Notes under the pieces: model-generated
The model's database searches: none
Told to the model about the DNA's origin: nothing
The model's input: the letters and a program-made list of their open reading frames with translations, nothing else
Part shown: piece after piece, positions 36,433 to 44,959 of the stretch
How positions within the stretch are numbered: position 1 is the stretch's first letter
How the letters are laid out: every line of letters begins with the position of its first letter
Source of the DNA: Falsiruegeria mediterranea M17
GTDB taxonomy: Bacteria > Pseudomonadota > Alphaproteobacteria > Rhodobacterales > Rhodobacteraceae
Direction: 5' to 3'
DNA: 64,000 bases
Assembly (NCBI RefSeq): GCF_900302455.1
Contig: NZ_ONZG01000004.1
Location: forward strand, 62,001 to 126,000
Made by a program: the position numbers and the translations under genes

Positions 36433-37349
36433 ACCAGGTATACGACCGCGTCGCGCTAATCGGCCTGGGCCTGATCGCGTCGTCGATGTTCTGGGCGATC
36501 AAGCGTGCGGGCTTGGCGGGCGAGGTGACAGGATATGCGCGTTCGCCTGAAACCCGTGATACGGCGCGTCGCATTGGTCTGTGCGATCGGATTTGCGACA
36601 GTGCGGCCGAGGCCGCTGAGGGCGCTGACCTTGTCGTTTTGTGCGTTCCTGTGGGTGCCATGGGCAAAGTCGCGCAAGAAATCGGACCTGTGCTGAAACC
36701 CGGTGCAACCGTATCAGACGTGGGATCGGTCAAGCGACATGTCATCGAATCCGTTTCCCCCCACATCCCCGAAGGTGTTCATTTCGTGCCAGCCCACCCG
36801 CTGGCCGGGACCGAGCACTCTGGCCCCGAAAGTGGCTTTGCAGAGCTTTATGACAACCGTTGGTGTCTGCTGGTCCCAGCCGAGGGCAGCGATCCACAGG
36901 CCGTGGCCAATTTGCGCGCCTTGTGGGAGGGGATGGGTGCCAATGTCGAAGAGATGGACGCTGACCACCATGATCTGGTGCTGGCCGTGACATCCCATGC
37001 GCCGCACCTGATTGCTTATACGATGGTGGGGGTGGCTGACGACCTGCGGCGCGTGACAGACAGCGAAGTCATCAAGTATTCGGCCGCCGGTTTCCGTGAC
37101 TTTACCCGGATTGCCGCGTCCGATCCGACCATGTGGCGGGACGTGTTCCTGACCAACAAGGACGCGACGCTGGAAATTCTGGGACGCTTTACCGAAGAGC
37201 TTTTTGCCTTGCAGCGGGCCATTCGGACGGGGGATGGGGAGCAATTGTTCGACTATTTCACCCGTACTCGCGCGATCCGGCGGGGCATCATCGAGGCAGG
37301 GCAGGACACCGACGCGCCTGACTTTGGCCGCGGGAAAACGGCACAGTGA
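36429..37349 (+). CDS. tyrA: Prephenate/arogenate dehydrogenase
   Basis: This 306-residue NAD(P)-dependent enzyme has a Rossmann start ([21 protein letters not shown]). The family blocks are [29 protein letters not shown] (containing the conserved His) and [19 protein letters not shown]. It converts prephenate or arogenate toward tyrosine. The cyclohexadienyl type cannot be told apart by eye. ATGA overlap with hisC upstream and a TGATG junction with the next gene show tight translational coupling. Confidence 0.93.
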   Translation: MNQVYDRVALIGLGLIASSMFWAIKRAGLAGEVTGYARSPETRDTARRIGLCDRICDSAAEAAEGADLVVLCVPVGAMGKVAQEIGPVLKPGATVSDVGSVKRHVIESVSPHIPEGVHFVPAHPLAGTEHSGPESGFAELYDNRWCLLVPAEGSDPQAVANLRALWEGMGANVEEMDADHHDLVLAVTSHAPHLIAYTMVGVADDLRRVTDSEVIKYSAAGFRDFTRIAASDPTMWRDVFLTNKDATLEILGRFTEELFALQRAIRTGDGEQLFDYFTRTRAIRRGIIEAGQDTDAPDFGRGKTAQ

Positions 37350-38218
37350 TGGCTCGGGCGCTTCTCCCCGCAACTCTGGCAGTGGTGCTTTGCGCCCTGC
37401 CGGTTGCGGCGACAGCGCCCGAAACATCGCTCAGGCCGCAAGCGCGGGCCCCACAATCCGTGGCCGTGACCGCCGCCGTTCAGGAAGCATCGGTCCAGGC
37501 TGCTGCAGCCGAGGCCGCCGCTTTTGTCGTCGGCAGTCGGGCCCGACCGGTGTCTCGCCCTGTGTCCGATCAACTTGTGCAGGTTGCGGCCCGCCCGGCG
37601 GATTTGCCGTCATTGGGCCCCGACGTCTCGTTGCGGCCCTACATGCGACCCAAGGCAGTCGAGGAAGAGGCGTTTTTCAAGCGGCGCAAAAAACGCAAGG
37701 GATCGGTTTGCGGCAACATCGAAATCCAGGGGCAGGCCGCTGGGGACGTTCCGGGTAAGATCCGAGGCTGCGGCATTGACGATGCCGTTCGGGTGACCTC
37801 GGTTTCCGGGGTGCGGTTGAGCCGGGCATCGCTGATGACCTGTGACACGGCACGCAGCCTGAACACATGGGTCGAGCGTAGCGTGATCCCGACGTTCCGA
37901 CGTCGTGGTCCGGTTGTCGAATTGAAAGTTGCCGCGCATTATGCCTGCCGGACCCGCAACAATCGGCCCGGTGCCAAAATCTCGGAACATGGCAAGGGGC
38001 GGGCGATCGACATTTCCGCGTTCCGGATGAAAGACGGCGAAGAAATTACCGTGCTTGACGGGTGGAAACGCGGCTCATCCCGCAAGTTGTTGCGACGGGT
38101 GTGGAAAGGGGCATGCGGACCCTTTGGTACGGTTCTGGGGCCAGATGCCGATCGATATCATCAGGATCATTTCCATTTCGACACCGCCAAACATCGTAGC
38201 GGGAAGTATTGCCGCTAA
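37349..38218 (+). CDS. Extensin-like C-terminal-domain protein (exported)
   Basis: This 289-residue protein starts with a signal-like hydrophobic segment (LLPATLAVVLCALPVAATA). A low-complexity Ala/Gln/Arg-rich linker follows. The C-terminal domain carries the extensin-like (DUF882/M15-like) motifs: AAHYACRTRNNRPGAKISEHGKGRAIDIS and YHQDHFHFDTA. The His and Asp pattern resembles D-Ala-D-Ala carboxypeptidases, suggesting a cell-wall role. The ATG at 37349 shares its A with the tyrA stop; a GTG three bases earlier is possible. Association with aromatic amino acid genes is probably positional. Confidence 0.85.
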   Translation: MARALLPATLAVVLCALPVAATAPETSLRPQARAPQSVAVTAAVQEASVQAAAAEAAAFVVGSRARPVSRPVSDQLVQVAARPADLPSLGPDVSLRPYMRPKAVEEEAFFKRRKKRKGSVCGNIEIQGQAAGDVPGKIRGCGIDDAVRVTSVSGVRLSRASLMTCDTARSLNTWVERSVIPTFRRRGPVVELKVAAHYACRTRNNRPGAKISEHGKGRAIDISAFRMKDGEEITVLDGWKRGSSRKLLRRVWKGACGPFGTVLGPDADRYHQDHFHFDTAKHRSGKYCR

Positions 38219-39216
38219 CGCAGGATCAGCCGCGGGGCTGGACCGATGGGCAATGGACCTAGCGCAACAAAACCGTCCCGAAAATTCAACTGCACATCCA
38301 GCGCACTTGGATTGCCACCCAGGCTGGCCAACATGTTCAGAACACGTTCGGCCGGATCAACCGCTTGTCGTGGGATTGCGCCTGCGGCTTCGGCCATGGC
38401 CAGCATCTCGCGCCAGTTTTCAGCCTTGAGTGCGATTTCACCGGTTGGAATGCCCTGCGCATCCACATCCAGCTTGCCTGCCGCAAACAGGCGCAGCTCA
38501 CCCCAATGCAGTTCCGCCAGTTTCAGATCAATCGCCACCGGCTGTGGGCGCTTTTCCTCGAGCGCGCTGCGGTCCCACTGTTTGTCGAACTGAATGGCGG
38601 TATCCAGTTTCAGTGCATCAAAGCTGCGCGGCAACACGGTCGAGCTTGCCAGGATGCGGCGAATTTCCTCGCCCGGTGTGAAATCCGCGGCATTGATCGT
38701 GATCTCATAGGTTTCCGCCTGCTCGGTTTGCACCATCGACAAGGTCAGATCATCGGCATTGGCGACCGGCCCCTTGGGGCCAGAGATCGACCATGCGCCC
38801 GCAGTCAACGCCAAACGATCCAATGCCAAAGCAATACCAGGATGCAGATGAAAATCCGCCTGCATGTCCTGCGCTTCGATCACTAGCGTGCGGTCGAAAT
38901 AGGACAGGCGTTGCGGCGTTGCAGCAAACCTCAGCGTTTGACGCCCCGGCCAGATTGCGGGACTGTCCAGTTCCAACCAATCGCCTTGCCAGGCGGTGCC
39001 GGTGGCAGGGTCGGCCAGGGCAGGACTGGTCAGCATCGTGCGGTGCCGCGTGGGATAGCCCGAGGTTTCGATCGTGGCATAATCCGCCTGCCAGCCGCGT
39101 TCGCTTTGCGTGATAAACCACCCTTCGATGCCGGACCGCAGGCCAAACCCCGCGATGTACCAATAGGCTGACCACAGCAAACCCAGAACAATGACAACCC
39201 GTATCAGCCGCAACAT
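38215..39216 (-). CDS. DUF2125 protein, membrane-anchored
   Basis: This 333-residue protein has an N-terminal hydrophobic segment (LIRVVIVLGLLWSAYWYIAGF) and a beta-rich periplasmic remainder. Sequence such as GWQADYATIETSGYPTRHRTMLTSPALAD and LDVDAQGIPTGEIALKAENW matches the DUF2125 family, which is restricted largely to alphaproteobacteria and has no known function. The ATG at 39216 begins MLRLIRVV; the frame upstream has no such feature. It overlaps the convergent extensin-like gene by four bases. Confidence 0.85.
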   Translation of the reverse strand: MLRLIRVVIVLGLLWSAYWYIAGFGLRSGIEGWFITQSERGWQADYATIETSGYPTRHRTMLTSPALADPATGTAWQGDWLELDSPAIWPGRQTLRFAATPQRLSYFDRTLVIEAQDMQADFHLHPGIALALDRLALTAGAWSISGPKGPVANADDLTLSMVQTEQAETYEITINAADFTPGEEIRRILASSTVLPRSFDALKLDTAIQFDKQWDRSALEEKRPQPVAIDLKLAELHWGELRLFAAGKLDVDAQGIPTGEIALKAENWREMLAMAEAAGAIPRQAVDPAERVLNMLASLGGNPSALDVQLNFRDGFVALGPLPIGPAPRLILR

Positions 39217-39284
39217 GTGCAAAGGCCCCTTTTTCCTGCTCGTGTTTTGATGTTTATAGGCCGAAACAGGCAAGGACCAGCACC

Positions 39285-39815
39285 ATGACGATGTGGGTAT
39301 TCGGATACGGATCGCTTTTGTGGAACCCGGGCTTTCCCGTGGCGCACAGCAAACTGGCGACACTGCATGGATATGCACGCTCGTTTTGCATGAGCTCGAT
39401 CCACCATCGCGGCACCGAGGACAAGCCTGGCCTTGTGCTGGCGCTGGACGAAGTGATGGATGCGCATTGCCAGGGGTTGGCGCTGGCGGTGGAGCCGGGC
39501 CACGAGGACAAGACCCTTGCCGAGCTGCGCGAACGCGAGTTGGTGTCGTCGGCCTATCTGGAGCGGATGCTGGATGTAGAGCTGGACGACGGCAGTGTCG
39601 TGAATGCCGTCACCTATGTCATTGACCCGGACCACGTGCAGTATTGCGGCGGAATGGAGTTGGAGCGGCAAGCTCAGATCATCGCGCAGGCTGTAGGGGG
39701 CCGCGGGCCAAACACCGAATATCTTTACAACACTGCCCAACATCTGACCGAAATCGGCCTGAGCGACCCAGATCTGGATTGGCTGTCCGACCGCGTGCGT
39801 GTGCTTTCGGCATAA
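39285..39815 (+). CDS. ChaC-like gamma-glutamylcyclotransferase
   Basis: This 176-residue protein starts VFGYGSLLWNPGF, the substrate-binding loop that defines the ChaC/gamma-glutamylcyclotransferase fold. A later acidic block (QGLALAVEPGHEDKTLAEL) is in the region of the catalytic Glu. ChaC enzymes cleave glutathione to 5-oxoproline and Cys-Gly in the cytoplasm. The gene is a short single unit, divergent from the DUF2125 gene. Confidence 0.9.
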   Translation: MTMWVFGYGSLLWNPGFPVAHSKLATLHGYARSFCMSSIHHRGTEDKPGLVLALDEVMDAHCQGLALAVEPGHEDKTLAELRERELVSSAYLERMLDVELDDGSVVNAVTYVIDPDHVQYCGGMELERQAQIIAQAVGGRGPNTEYLYNTAQHLTEIGLSDPDLDWLSDRVRVLSA

Positions 39816-39887
39816 ATCCTTGGCGCAGCGGTCAATTCTTCGCTAGGTTCAGGCCAGAGCAGACAACCCATGTCAGGAAGACCGCGC

Positions 39888-41072
39888 ATGGCGCAACAAG
39901 AACTAGAGACGAGACCACAATTCTCGCAACCGATCCAACAGATCGTCACCATGCTGATCGTTCTGGGCTTGTCAGGCGCGGGTGCGTTTCTGGCGCTGCC
40001 ACGCGTTCTGCCGGTGTTCGAGGCGAACCCCTATCTGAATGGGTTCATCGTCTTTGTCTTCATCATCGGGGTGCTGGCCTGTTTCTGGCAAGTGCTGCAG
40101 CTCATCGGCTCGGTCCGCTGGATCGAAGCTTTTGCCGTCGGCGAGCACAACGCCAATGTCGTACCGCCGCAATTGCTGGCCCCACTGGCCTCGCTGCTTC
40201 GGTCGCGTGGCGCTCGGATGCAGCTGGGGTCGTCGTCCACGCGCTCGATCCTGGATTCGGTGGCGCAGCGGATTGATGAGGCGCGGGAAATTACGCGCTA
40301 TATCGTCAACCTTCTGATTTTCCTTGGCCTTCTGGGGACCTTTTATGGTCTGGCAACAACGGTTCCGGCTGTTGTCGACACCATCCGCAGCCTTGCGCCG
40401 CAAGAGGGCGAAGAAGGAATTACCGTCTTCAATCGCCTGATGACCGGGCTTGAGGCGCAGTTGGGCGGCATGGGCGTGGCCTTTGCCTCGTCCCTGTTGG
40501 GTCTGGCCGGGTCGCTGATCGTGGGCCTGCTGGAACTTTTTGCGGGCCACGGCCAGAACCGTTTCTACCGCGAGCTGGAGGAATGGCTGTCGTCCATCAC
40601 CCGCGTGGGCTTTAGCTCGGGCGACGGAGACGGTGACGGGAGTGGCGTTGACACCGGGGCCATCACTAACGTGATGGATCACATGGCCGAGCAGATGGAG
40701 GGCCTGCGTGCAATGTTCGAAGCATCGGACAAATCGCAAGCCGAAGTGAACGCCCGTCTTGGCCATCTTGTCGACGCCATCAGCGCAATGAGCGACCGCG
40801 ATCGGCAGACCGAAGGCACAATCGCGGCGCTTGATCGCGTGGCCGCAGGGCAGGATGCCCTGGTCGAGATCATGCGCACCCAAGGCCAACACGAGGGGCT
40901 CGATGCGGAAAGCCGGATGCGCTTGCGCTCGATCGACGTGCAGATGCTGCGTATCCTCGAAGAGATTTCCGCCGGCCGTCAGGAAAGCATGACCGAACTG
41001 CGCAAAGATATCGAGTTGCTCGTGACTGCAATGTCGGCGGGCCGGGGTCCGAAACCGGGCAGCGGGGACTGA
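39888..41072 (+). CDS. MotA/TolQ/ExbB-like membrane protein of a putative envelope motor
   Basis: This 394-residue protein has a hydrophobic N-terminal half with three or four membrane segments (QIVTMLIVLGLSGAGAFL, GFIVFVFIIGVLACFW, YIVNLLIFLGLLGTFYGLA, MGVAFASSLLGLAGSLIVGL). The segment LIFLGLLGTFYGLATTV is the MotA/TolQ/ExbB proton-channel motif. A long soluble C-terminal domain, partly coiled coil, follows. The ATG at 39888 has AGGAAG seven bases upstream, better than the ATG at 39870. The OmpA-like gene starts four bases after the stop. Together they look like stator and peptidoglycan-anchored subunits of an ion-driven complex. The target of the motion is unknown. Confidence 0.85.
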   Translation: MAQQELETRPQFSQPIQQIVTMLIVLGLSGAGAFLALPRVLPVFEANPYLNGFIVFVFIIGVLACFWQVLQLIGSVRWIEAFAVGEHNANVVPPQLLAPLASLLRSRGARMQLGSSSTRSILDSVAQRIDEAREITRYIVNLLIFLGLLGTFYGLATTVPAVVDTIRSLAPQEGEEGITVFNRLMTGLEAQLGGMGVAFASSLLGLAGSLIVGLLELFAGHGQNRFYRELEEWLSSITRVGFSSGDGDGDGSGVDTGAITNVMDHMAEQMEGLRAMFEASDKSQAEVNARLGHLVDAISAMSDRDRQTEGTIAALDRVAAGQDALVEIMRTQGQHEGLDAESRMRLRSIDVQMLRILEEISAGRQESMTELRKDIELLVTAMSAGRGPKPGSGD

Positions 41073-41076
41073 TCCC

Positions 41077-43452
41077 ATGGCCCTGTCACGCCGCACGGGT
41101 CAAAGGTTCCAAGGGTCGATTTGGCCCGGCTTTGTGGACGCAATGACGGGCCTATTGCTGGTTCTGATGTTTGTCCTGACCATCTTTATGGTGGTGCAAT
41201 TTGTTCTGCGCGAGACGATTTCAGGCCAGGAAACCGAGCTGGACGCCCTGTCGGCCGAAGTGTCCGCGCTGGCCTTGGCGCTTGGGCTGGAAGAGCGTGA
41301 AAGCAACCAACTTGAGGCCCGACTTGGGGCGTTGAATTCGACCCTCAATCAGGCGCAGGACAATCTGGATGCCGCGCAGGCGGAACTTGCAGAACGCGCC
41401 TCGATCATCGCCTCGCTCACGGCAGAACGGGACGCGCAGCGCACCGAGTTGACCGAAGCCGAAACCCGGATCACCGGGTTTGAAGCACAAGTCGCCGCGC
41501 TTTTGGCGGATCGCGATCGGGCCTTGTCGGACATCGCGACCTTGCAGCAAGAACGCGATGCGCTGGATCAAGCGCGGGTTGATCTGCTGACCGAACAAGA
41601 GGCATTGAATCTGGCGCTTGCTCAATCACGCAGCGAGATCGACGCCCAAACCGAAGCCGCGCGTCTGGCCGCGGCGCGGCGCGAAGCGCTTGAGGCGCTG
41701 GTGGCAGACCTGCAGAAAGAGGGTGAGGAGAACGCTGGCCGCATCACCTCGTTGGAGCAGCAACTGACCGACGAAGAGGCCGCGCGGCTTGCCGAATCCG
41801 CTGCGGCCGAGGCGTTGCGCGAACGGCTGCAAAATGCCGATGCGGAACTGACCGCAATGACGCTGGCCTTGGAACAGCAGCGGCAAGAGGCCGAGGATAC
41901 CCTGACCTTGCTGGCTGCAGCCGATGCGGCGCGGGACGCCTTGCAGCAAGAGCTGGCGCAGGCCCTGGAGGCGATCGAAGCGGCGCAGGCCCAAGGGCGC
42001 GAACGAGACGAATTGGCCGAACGCCTGACGCGTGTTCTGGCCCAGATGGAGGTTACGCAGTCGGAAAACGCGGCGCGCGTCAGCGCGCTTGAGGCGGAAT
42101 TAAACCGTCTGCGTACTGAGAGCTCAGAAACCCGAGCGACGCTGACGGCCGAGTTGACCGAGGCCCGTACACGTGCTGACGAAACCCGCGATGCGCTCGA
42201 GGCTGAACTGGCCAGCCAGCGGGCGGCAAATGTGCAGACCCAGACCCAATACCAAGAAGAGTTGGAGCGGCTGCAGGCCGAAAATGCCGCAAACCGCGCC
42301 CGTCTTGAAACGCAACTCAGCGAGGCCGAGGCGCAGGCCGAAACGGCATTGCGCGCCGTGCAGGACGAGTTGACCCGGGTGCGTACTGAATCCGAGACAC
42401 GCATCGCGGGGCTGGAAACTCAGTTGGCGCAGGCCCAATCCGACCTGGCGTCGGCGCGTGAGCGGGTGGTCAGCACCTCGGAAAGCCGCGCCTCGGTCGA
42501 AGCGCGGCTTTTGCAGGCGCTCGAAACACTGGAGCGCGCGCAGGCGGCCGCCTCGGATCAGGATGTGTTGCAGGCCCGACTGCTTGCCGCCTTGAACGCG
42601 CAGGACAGTGCAAGCCAAGCGGCCGCCGAACAACGCAGCCTGGCCGAAGAACGCGCGGCCCTGCTGGCCAAGGCGCGCGAAACTCTGGCCGAGGAGCAAG
42701 AGATCTCGGCTGAGGCACAGCGCCAGACGGCCCTGCTGAACCAGCAGGTGGCCGCCCTGCGCACCCAATTGGGCGGGTTGCAGGCGTTGCTGGATGATTT
42801 CAAGGATCGGGACGCGGCCGCACAGGTGCAGCTGCAGACCCTGGGGCAGGATTTGAACGCTGCCCTGGCCCGTGCCGCCTCCGAAGAACGCAAACGTCGC
42901 CTGCTGGAAGAGGCCGAGCGTCAGCGGTTGGAGGCCGAGGCCGCCAAACTGGCCGAAGAGGCCCGCGCGCTCGAAGCGCAGACCAAGGATCTGGAGCAAT
43001 ACCGCTCTGAGTTCTTTGGGCGCTTGCGCGGGCTGTTGGGCGATCAAGAGGGCGTTCGGATCGAAGGCGACCGGTTTGTGTTTTCGTCCGAGGTTCTGTT
43101 TGCCCCCGGCAGTGCCGAATTGTCGATCGAAGGTGAATTCGAGATCGCCAAGGTGGCCCGCATCCTGCGGTCGATTGCCAGGGAAATCCCGGCTGAAATC
43201 GATTGGGTGATCCGCGTGGACGGCCACACCGACAACGTGCCGCTGTTTGGAACCGGTAAATACGCTGACAACTGGGAGCTTAGCCAGGGCCGGGCTCTGT
43301 CGGTGGTGCGATATATGGTCGAGTTTCTTGCCATCCCACCGGATCGCCTGTCGGCAAACGGATTTGGTGAATACCAGCCGTTGAACACTGCAGACACGCC
43401 CGAAGCGCGGGCACAAAACCGACGCATCGAGTTGAAGTTGACGGAAAAATAA
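41077..43452 (+). CDS. Long coiled-coil OmpA/MotB-like protein
   Basis: This 791-residue protein begins with a MotB/ExbD-like membrane segment (IWPGFVDAMTGLLLVLMFV) with Asp21 just inside the helix, where MotB and ExbD have their proton-carrying Asp. Next comes an extremely long Glu/Ala/Arg/Leu-rich coiled coil, about residues 50-650. The last 125 residues are an OmpA/MotB peptidoglycan-binding domain (SEVLFAPGSAELS, DGHTDNVPLFG, AQNRRIELKL). The 600-residue coiled coil is far longer than in MotB and could span or exceed the periplasm width. The gene is coupled to the MotA/ExbB-like gene. Confidence 0.85.
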   Translation: MALSRRTGQRFQGSIWPGFVDAMTGLLLVLMFVLTIFMVVQFVLRETISGQETELDALSAEVSALALALGLEERESNQLEARLGALNSTLNQAQDNLDAAQAELAERASIIASLTAERDAQRTELTEAETRITGFEAQVAALLADRDRALSDIATLQQERDALDQARVDLLTEQEALNLALAQSRSEIDAQTEAARLAAARREALEALVADLQKEGEENAGRITSLEQQLTDEEAARLAESAAAEALRERLQNADAELTAMTLALEQQRQEAEDTLTLLAAADAARDALQQELAQALEAIEAAQAQGRERDELAERLTRVLAQMEVTQSENAARVSALEAELNRLRTESSETRATLTAELTEARTRADETRDALEAELASQRAANVQTQTQYQEELERLQAENAANRARLETQLSEAEAQAETALRAVQDELTRVRTESETRIAGLETQLAQAQSDLASARERVVSTSESRASVEARLLQALETLERAQAAASDQDVLQARLLAALNAQDSASQAAAEQRSLAEERAALLAKARETLAEEQEISAEAQRQTALLNQQVAALRTQLGGLQALLDDFKDRDAAAQVQLQTLGQDLNAALARAASEERKRRLLEEAERQRLEAEAAKLAEEARALEAQTKDLEQYRSEFFGRLRGLLGDQEGVRIEGDRFVFSSEVLFAPGSAELSIEGEFEIAKVARILRSIAREIPAEIDWVIRVDGHTDNVPLFGTGKYADNWELSQGRALSVVRYMVEFLAIPPDRLSANGFGEYQPLNTADTPEARAQNRRIELKLTEK

Positions 43453-43455
43453 CGC

Positions 43456-43971
43456 TCAGAGTACGGCGTAGCTTTCCGGCATAAAGGGGATGTCGGTGTC
43501 CCCTGGGCGTGCACCTGCGGCTGTCAACATGGCGTGGATCTGGCCCCGGTGGTGGGTTTGGTGATTGAAGAACTGCATCACCAGCAGGAATTTCGGTTTG
43601 GTCACATCGCGTTCAATCGCCCCGGAGTACCAACTCAGATCGCCGTTGAACCAGGCTTCCGGCACCTCTTTGGCCCAGGCCAGGATCTGCCGGTCCAGAT
43701 CCTTGCGACGGAGGCAATATGCCTCCCACTCTGGCAGATACTGGGCGGAATCCGCGATTGCCAGATCGGGCGGCTGGATGTCCGCAAAACGACTGAACCA
43801 GATCGTATCGCCCCAGGCGAGGTGGGAGAACGTCCGTTGGATCGAACCGAAAAAAGCGCCGCGATCTTTATGGCGCTCGGCCTCGGACAGAGTGTTCGCT
43901 GCGGTGATCAGATTGTCGTTTTGCCAAAGATTGTATCGCGCCATGGCCTGGCAATAGGCGGGGTTGGGCAT
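43456..43971 (-). CDS. DinB-family protein
   Basis: This 171-residue four-helix-bundle protein has the DinB-like metal triad signature: a first His in RTFSHLAWGDTIW and the C-terminal pair in FNHQTHHRGQIHAML. The family includes mycothiol- and bacillithiol-dependent transferases and uncharacterised thiol or metal enzymes. The ATG at 43971 with an AGGTG site was preferred to a GTG nine bases upstream. It ends three bases from the convergent OmpA-like gene. Confidence 0.88.
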   Translation of the reverse strand: MPNPAYCQAMARYNLWQNDNLITAANTLSEAERHKDRGAFFGSIQRTFSHLAWGDTIWFSRFADIQPPDLAIADSAQYLPEWEAYCLRRKDLDRQILAWAKEVPEAWFNGDLSWYSGAIERDVTKPKFLLVMQFFNHQTHHRGQIHAMLTAAGARPGDTDIPFMPESYAVL

Positions 43972-43999
43972 TGGATGCACCTGTCTGGTTGTTGGGGGA

Positions 44000-44959
44000 T
44001 CAGTCGATCGTCGCTTGGGTTGTGGCGCGGCTCAACACCTCACCATCGCGGATCATGGTCACGATGCCATCATATTCGCCACTTGGCCAGCGTGATGTTT
44101 TCAACCGCTTGCCATAGGCGCGAAAAAACCGGGCCAGGTTCTTTTCCAGAACCGAGTCATAGCTGGCCATCAACCCTTCAGGGCCGTGGATTTCGATCCG
44201 GACAACGTCGCCTTTGCGACCGCCATAGGCGAACCCATACAGAACCAACGCACCCGATTTTGGTGACATCTGGGTTTGTTTTGCGTCGCCTGTGTGAACC
44301 TCTTCATAGTCCGGCACACGGTCGGCGAACCCGGCTTCGATCAGGGCGCCGGGGAGGTATTCGGGGACAGAGCGCCAAAGGTTGCCGCCCTCGACATTGC
44401 AAGCGGCCACATCGCCTGTGTTGAATGGATCAACAACACTACCATTGTGGCGCACGGACAAATGCAGGTGAGGGAATTGGGTTTTGCCGCTCAGGCCGAT
44501 CTCACCCAGCACCGTGCCGCGCTTGACCTTGTATCCGGTGCGCACCCGGACCGAGCCCTTTTTCATATGGCAATACTGCGTTTCCCAACCATCGTCGTGC
44601 CGCACGACAACGCCATTGCCGCATTCCTTGCCCTTGACGTCCTTGGCATTGTCGATGGTGTAGAGCCGATCATCCATCCCATCACGTACGCCGCGCACCA
44701 CACCGGGCGCGGCGGCAATGACATTCACGCCATCCCGCATCGCTTGCAGGGTGGGAAGAGAGAAATCGGTGCCCTTGTGACCGTCATAGGCCAGGTTACC
44801 GCATTGATAATCGCGATAGCCATCCCCGGCGTCGCGGTCGACATATTGCTGGATGTGGCAGGTTTCACCAAGGATACAATCAACGGGCAGGGTCAAAACA
44901 GGTTCGCTCGCCGCAGGGAATGCGGCGAGCGAGATAAGTGCGATCAGCGCCGCACGCAT
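44000..44959 (-). CDS. M23-family metallopeptidase (LytM-like), exported
   Basis: This 319-residue protein has a signal peptide (AALIALISLAAFPAASE). The peptidase domain carries the zinc motif GHKGTDFSL (His...Asp) and the HLHLSVRHNG motif (His-x-His). These are typical of lysostaphin-like endopeptidases that cut peptidoglycan peptides. An early Cys pair (DCILGETCHIQ) may form a disulfide. A C-terminal domain of about 100 residues is of unknown type. Its start codon shares one base with the clpA stop (TAATG), so it is transcribed with clpA. Confidence 0.88.
   Translation of the reverse strand: MRAALIALISLAAFPAASEPVLTLPVDCILGETCHIQQYVDRDAGDGYRDYQCGNLAYDGHKGTDFSLPTLQAMRDGVNVIAAAPGVVRGVRDGMDDRLYTIDNAKDVKGKECGNGVVVRHDDGWETQYCHMKKGSVRVRTGYKVKRGTVLGEIGLSGKTQFPHLHLSVRHNGSVVDPFNTGDVAACNVEGGNLWRSVPEYLPGALIEAGFADRVPDYEEVHTGDAKQTQMSPKSGALVLYGFAYGGRKGDVVRIEIHGPEGLMASYDSVLEKNLARFFRAYGKRLKTSRWPSGEYDGIVTMIRDGEVLSRATTQATID

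Noticed and set aside
41622-42404. A 260-residue Ser/Arg/Ala-rich frame on the minus strand within the coiled-coil gene
   Set aside because: Its composition is the mirror of the Glu/Ala/Arg codons of the coiled coil on the plus strand. No domain or ribosome site is visible.
39888-43452. A complete Zorya anti-phage system
   Set aside because: Only a ZorA/ZorB-like pair is present. No ZorC, ZorD or ZorE-like gene lies on either side (ChaC-like enzyme and DinB instead), so a defence system is not claimed.
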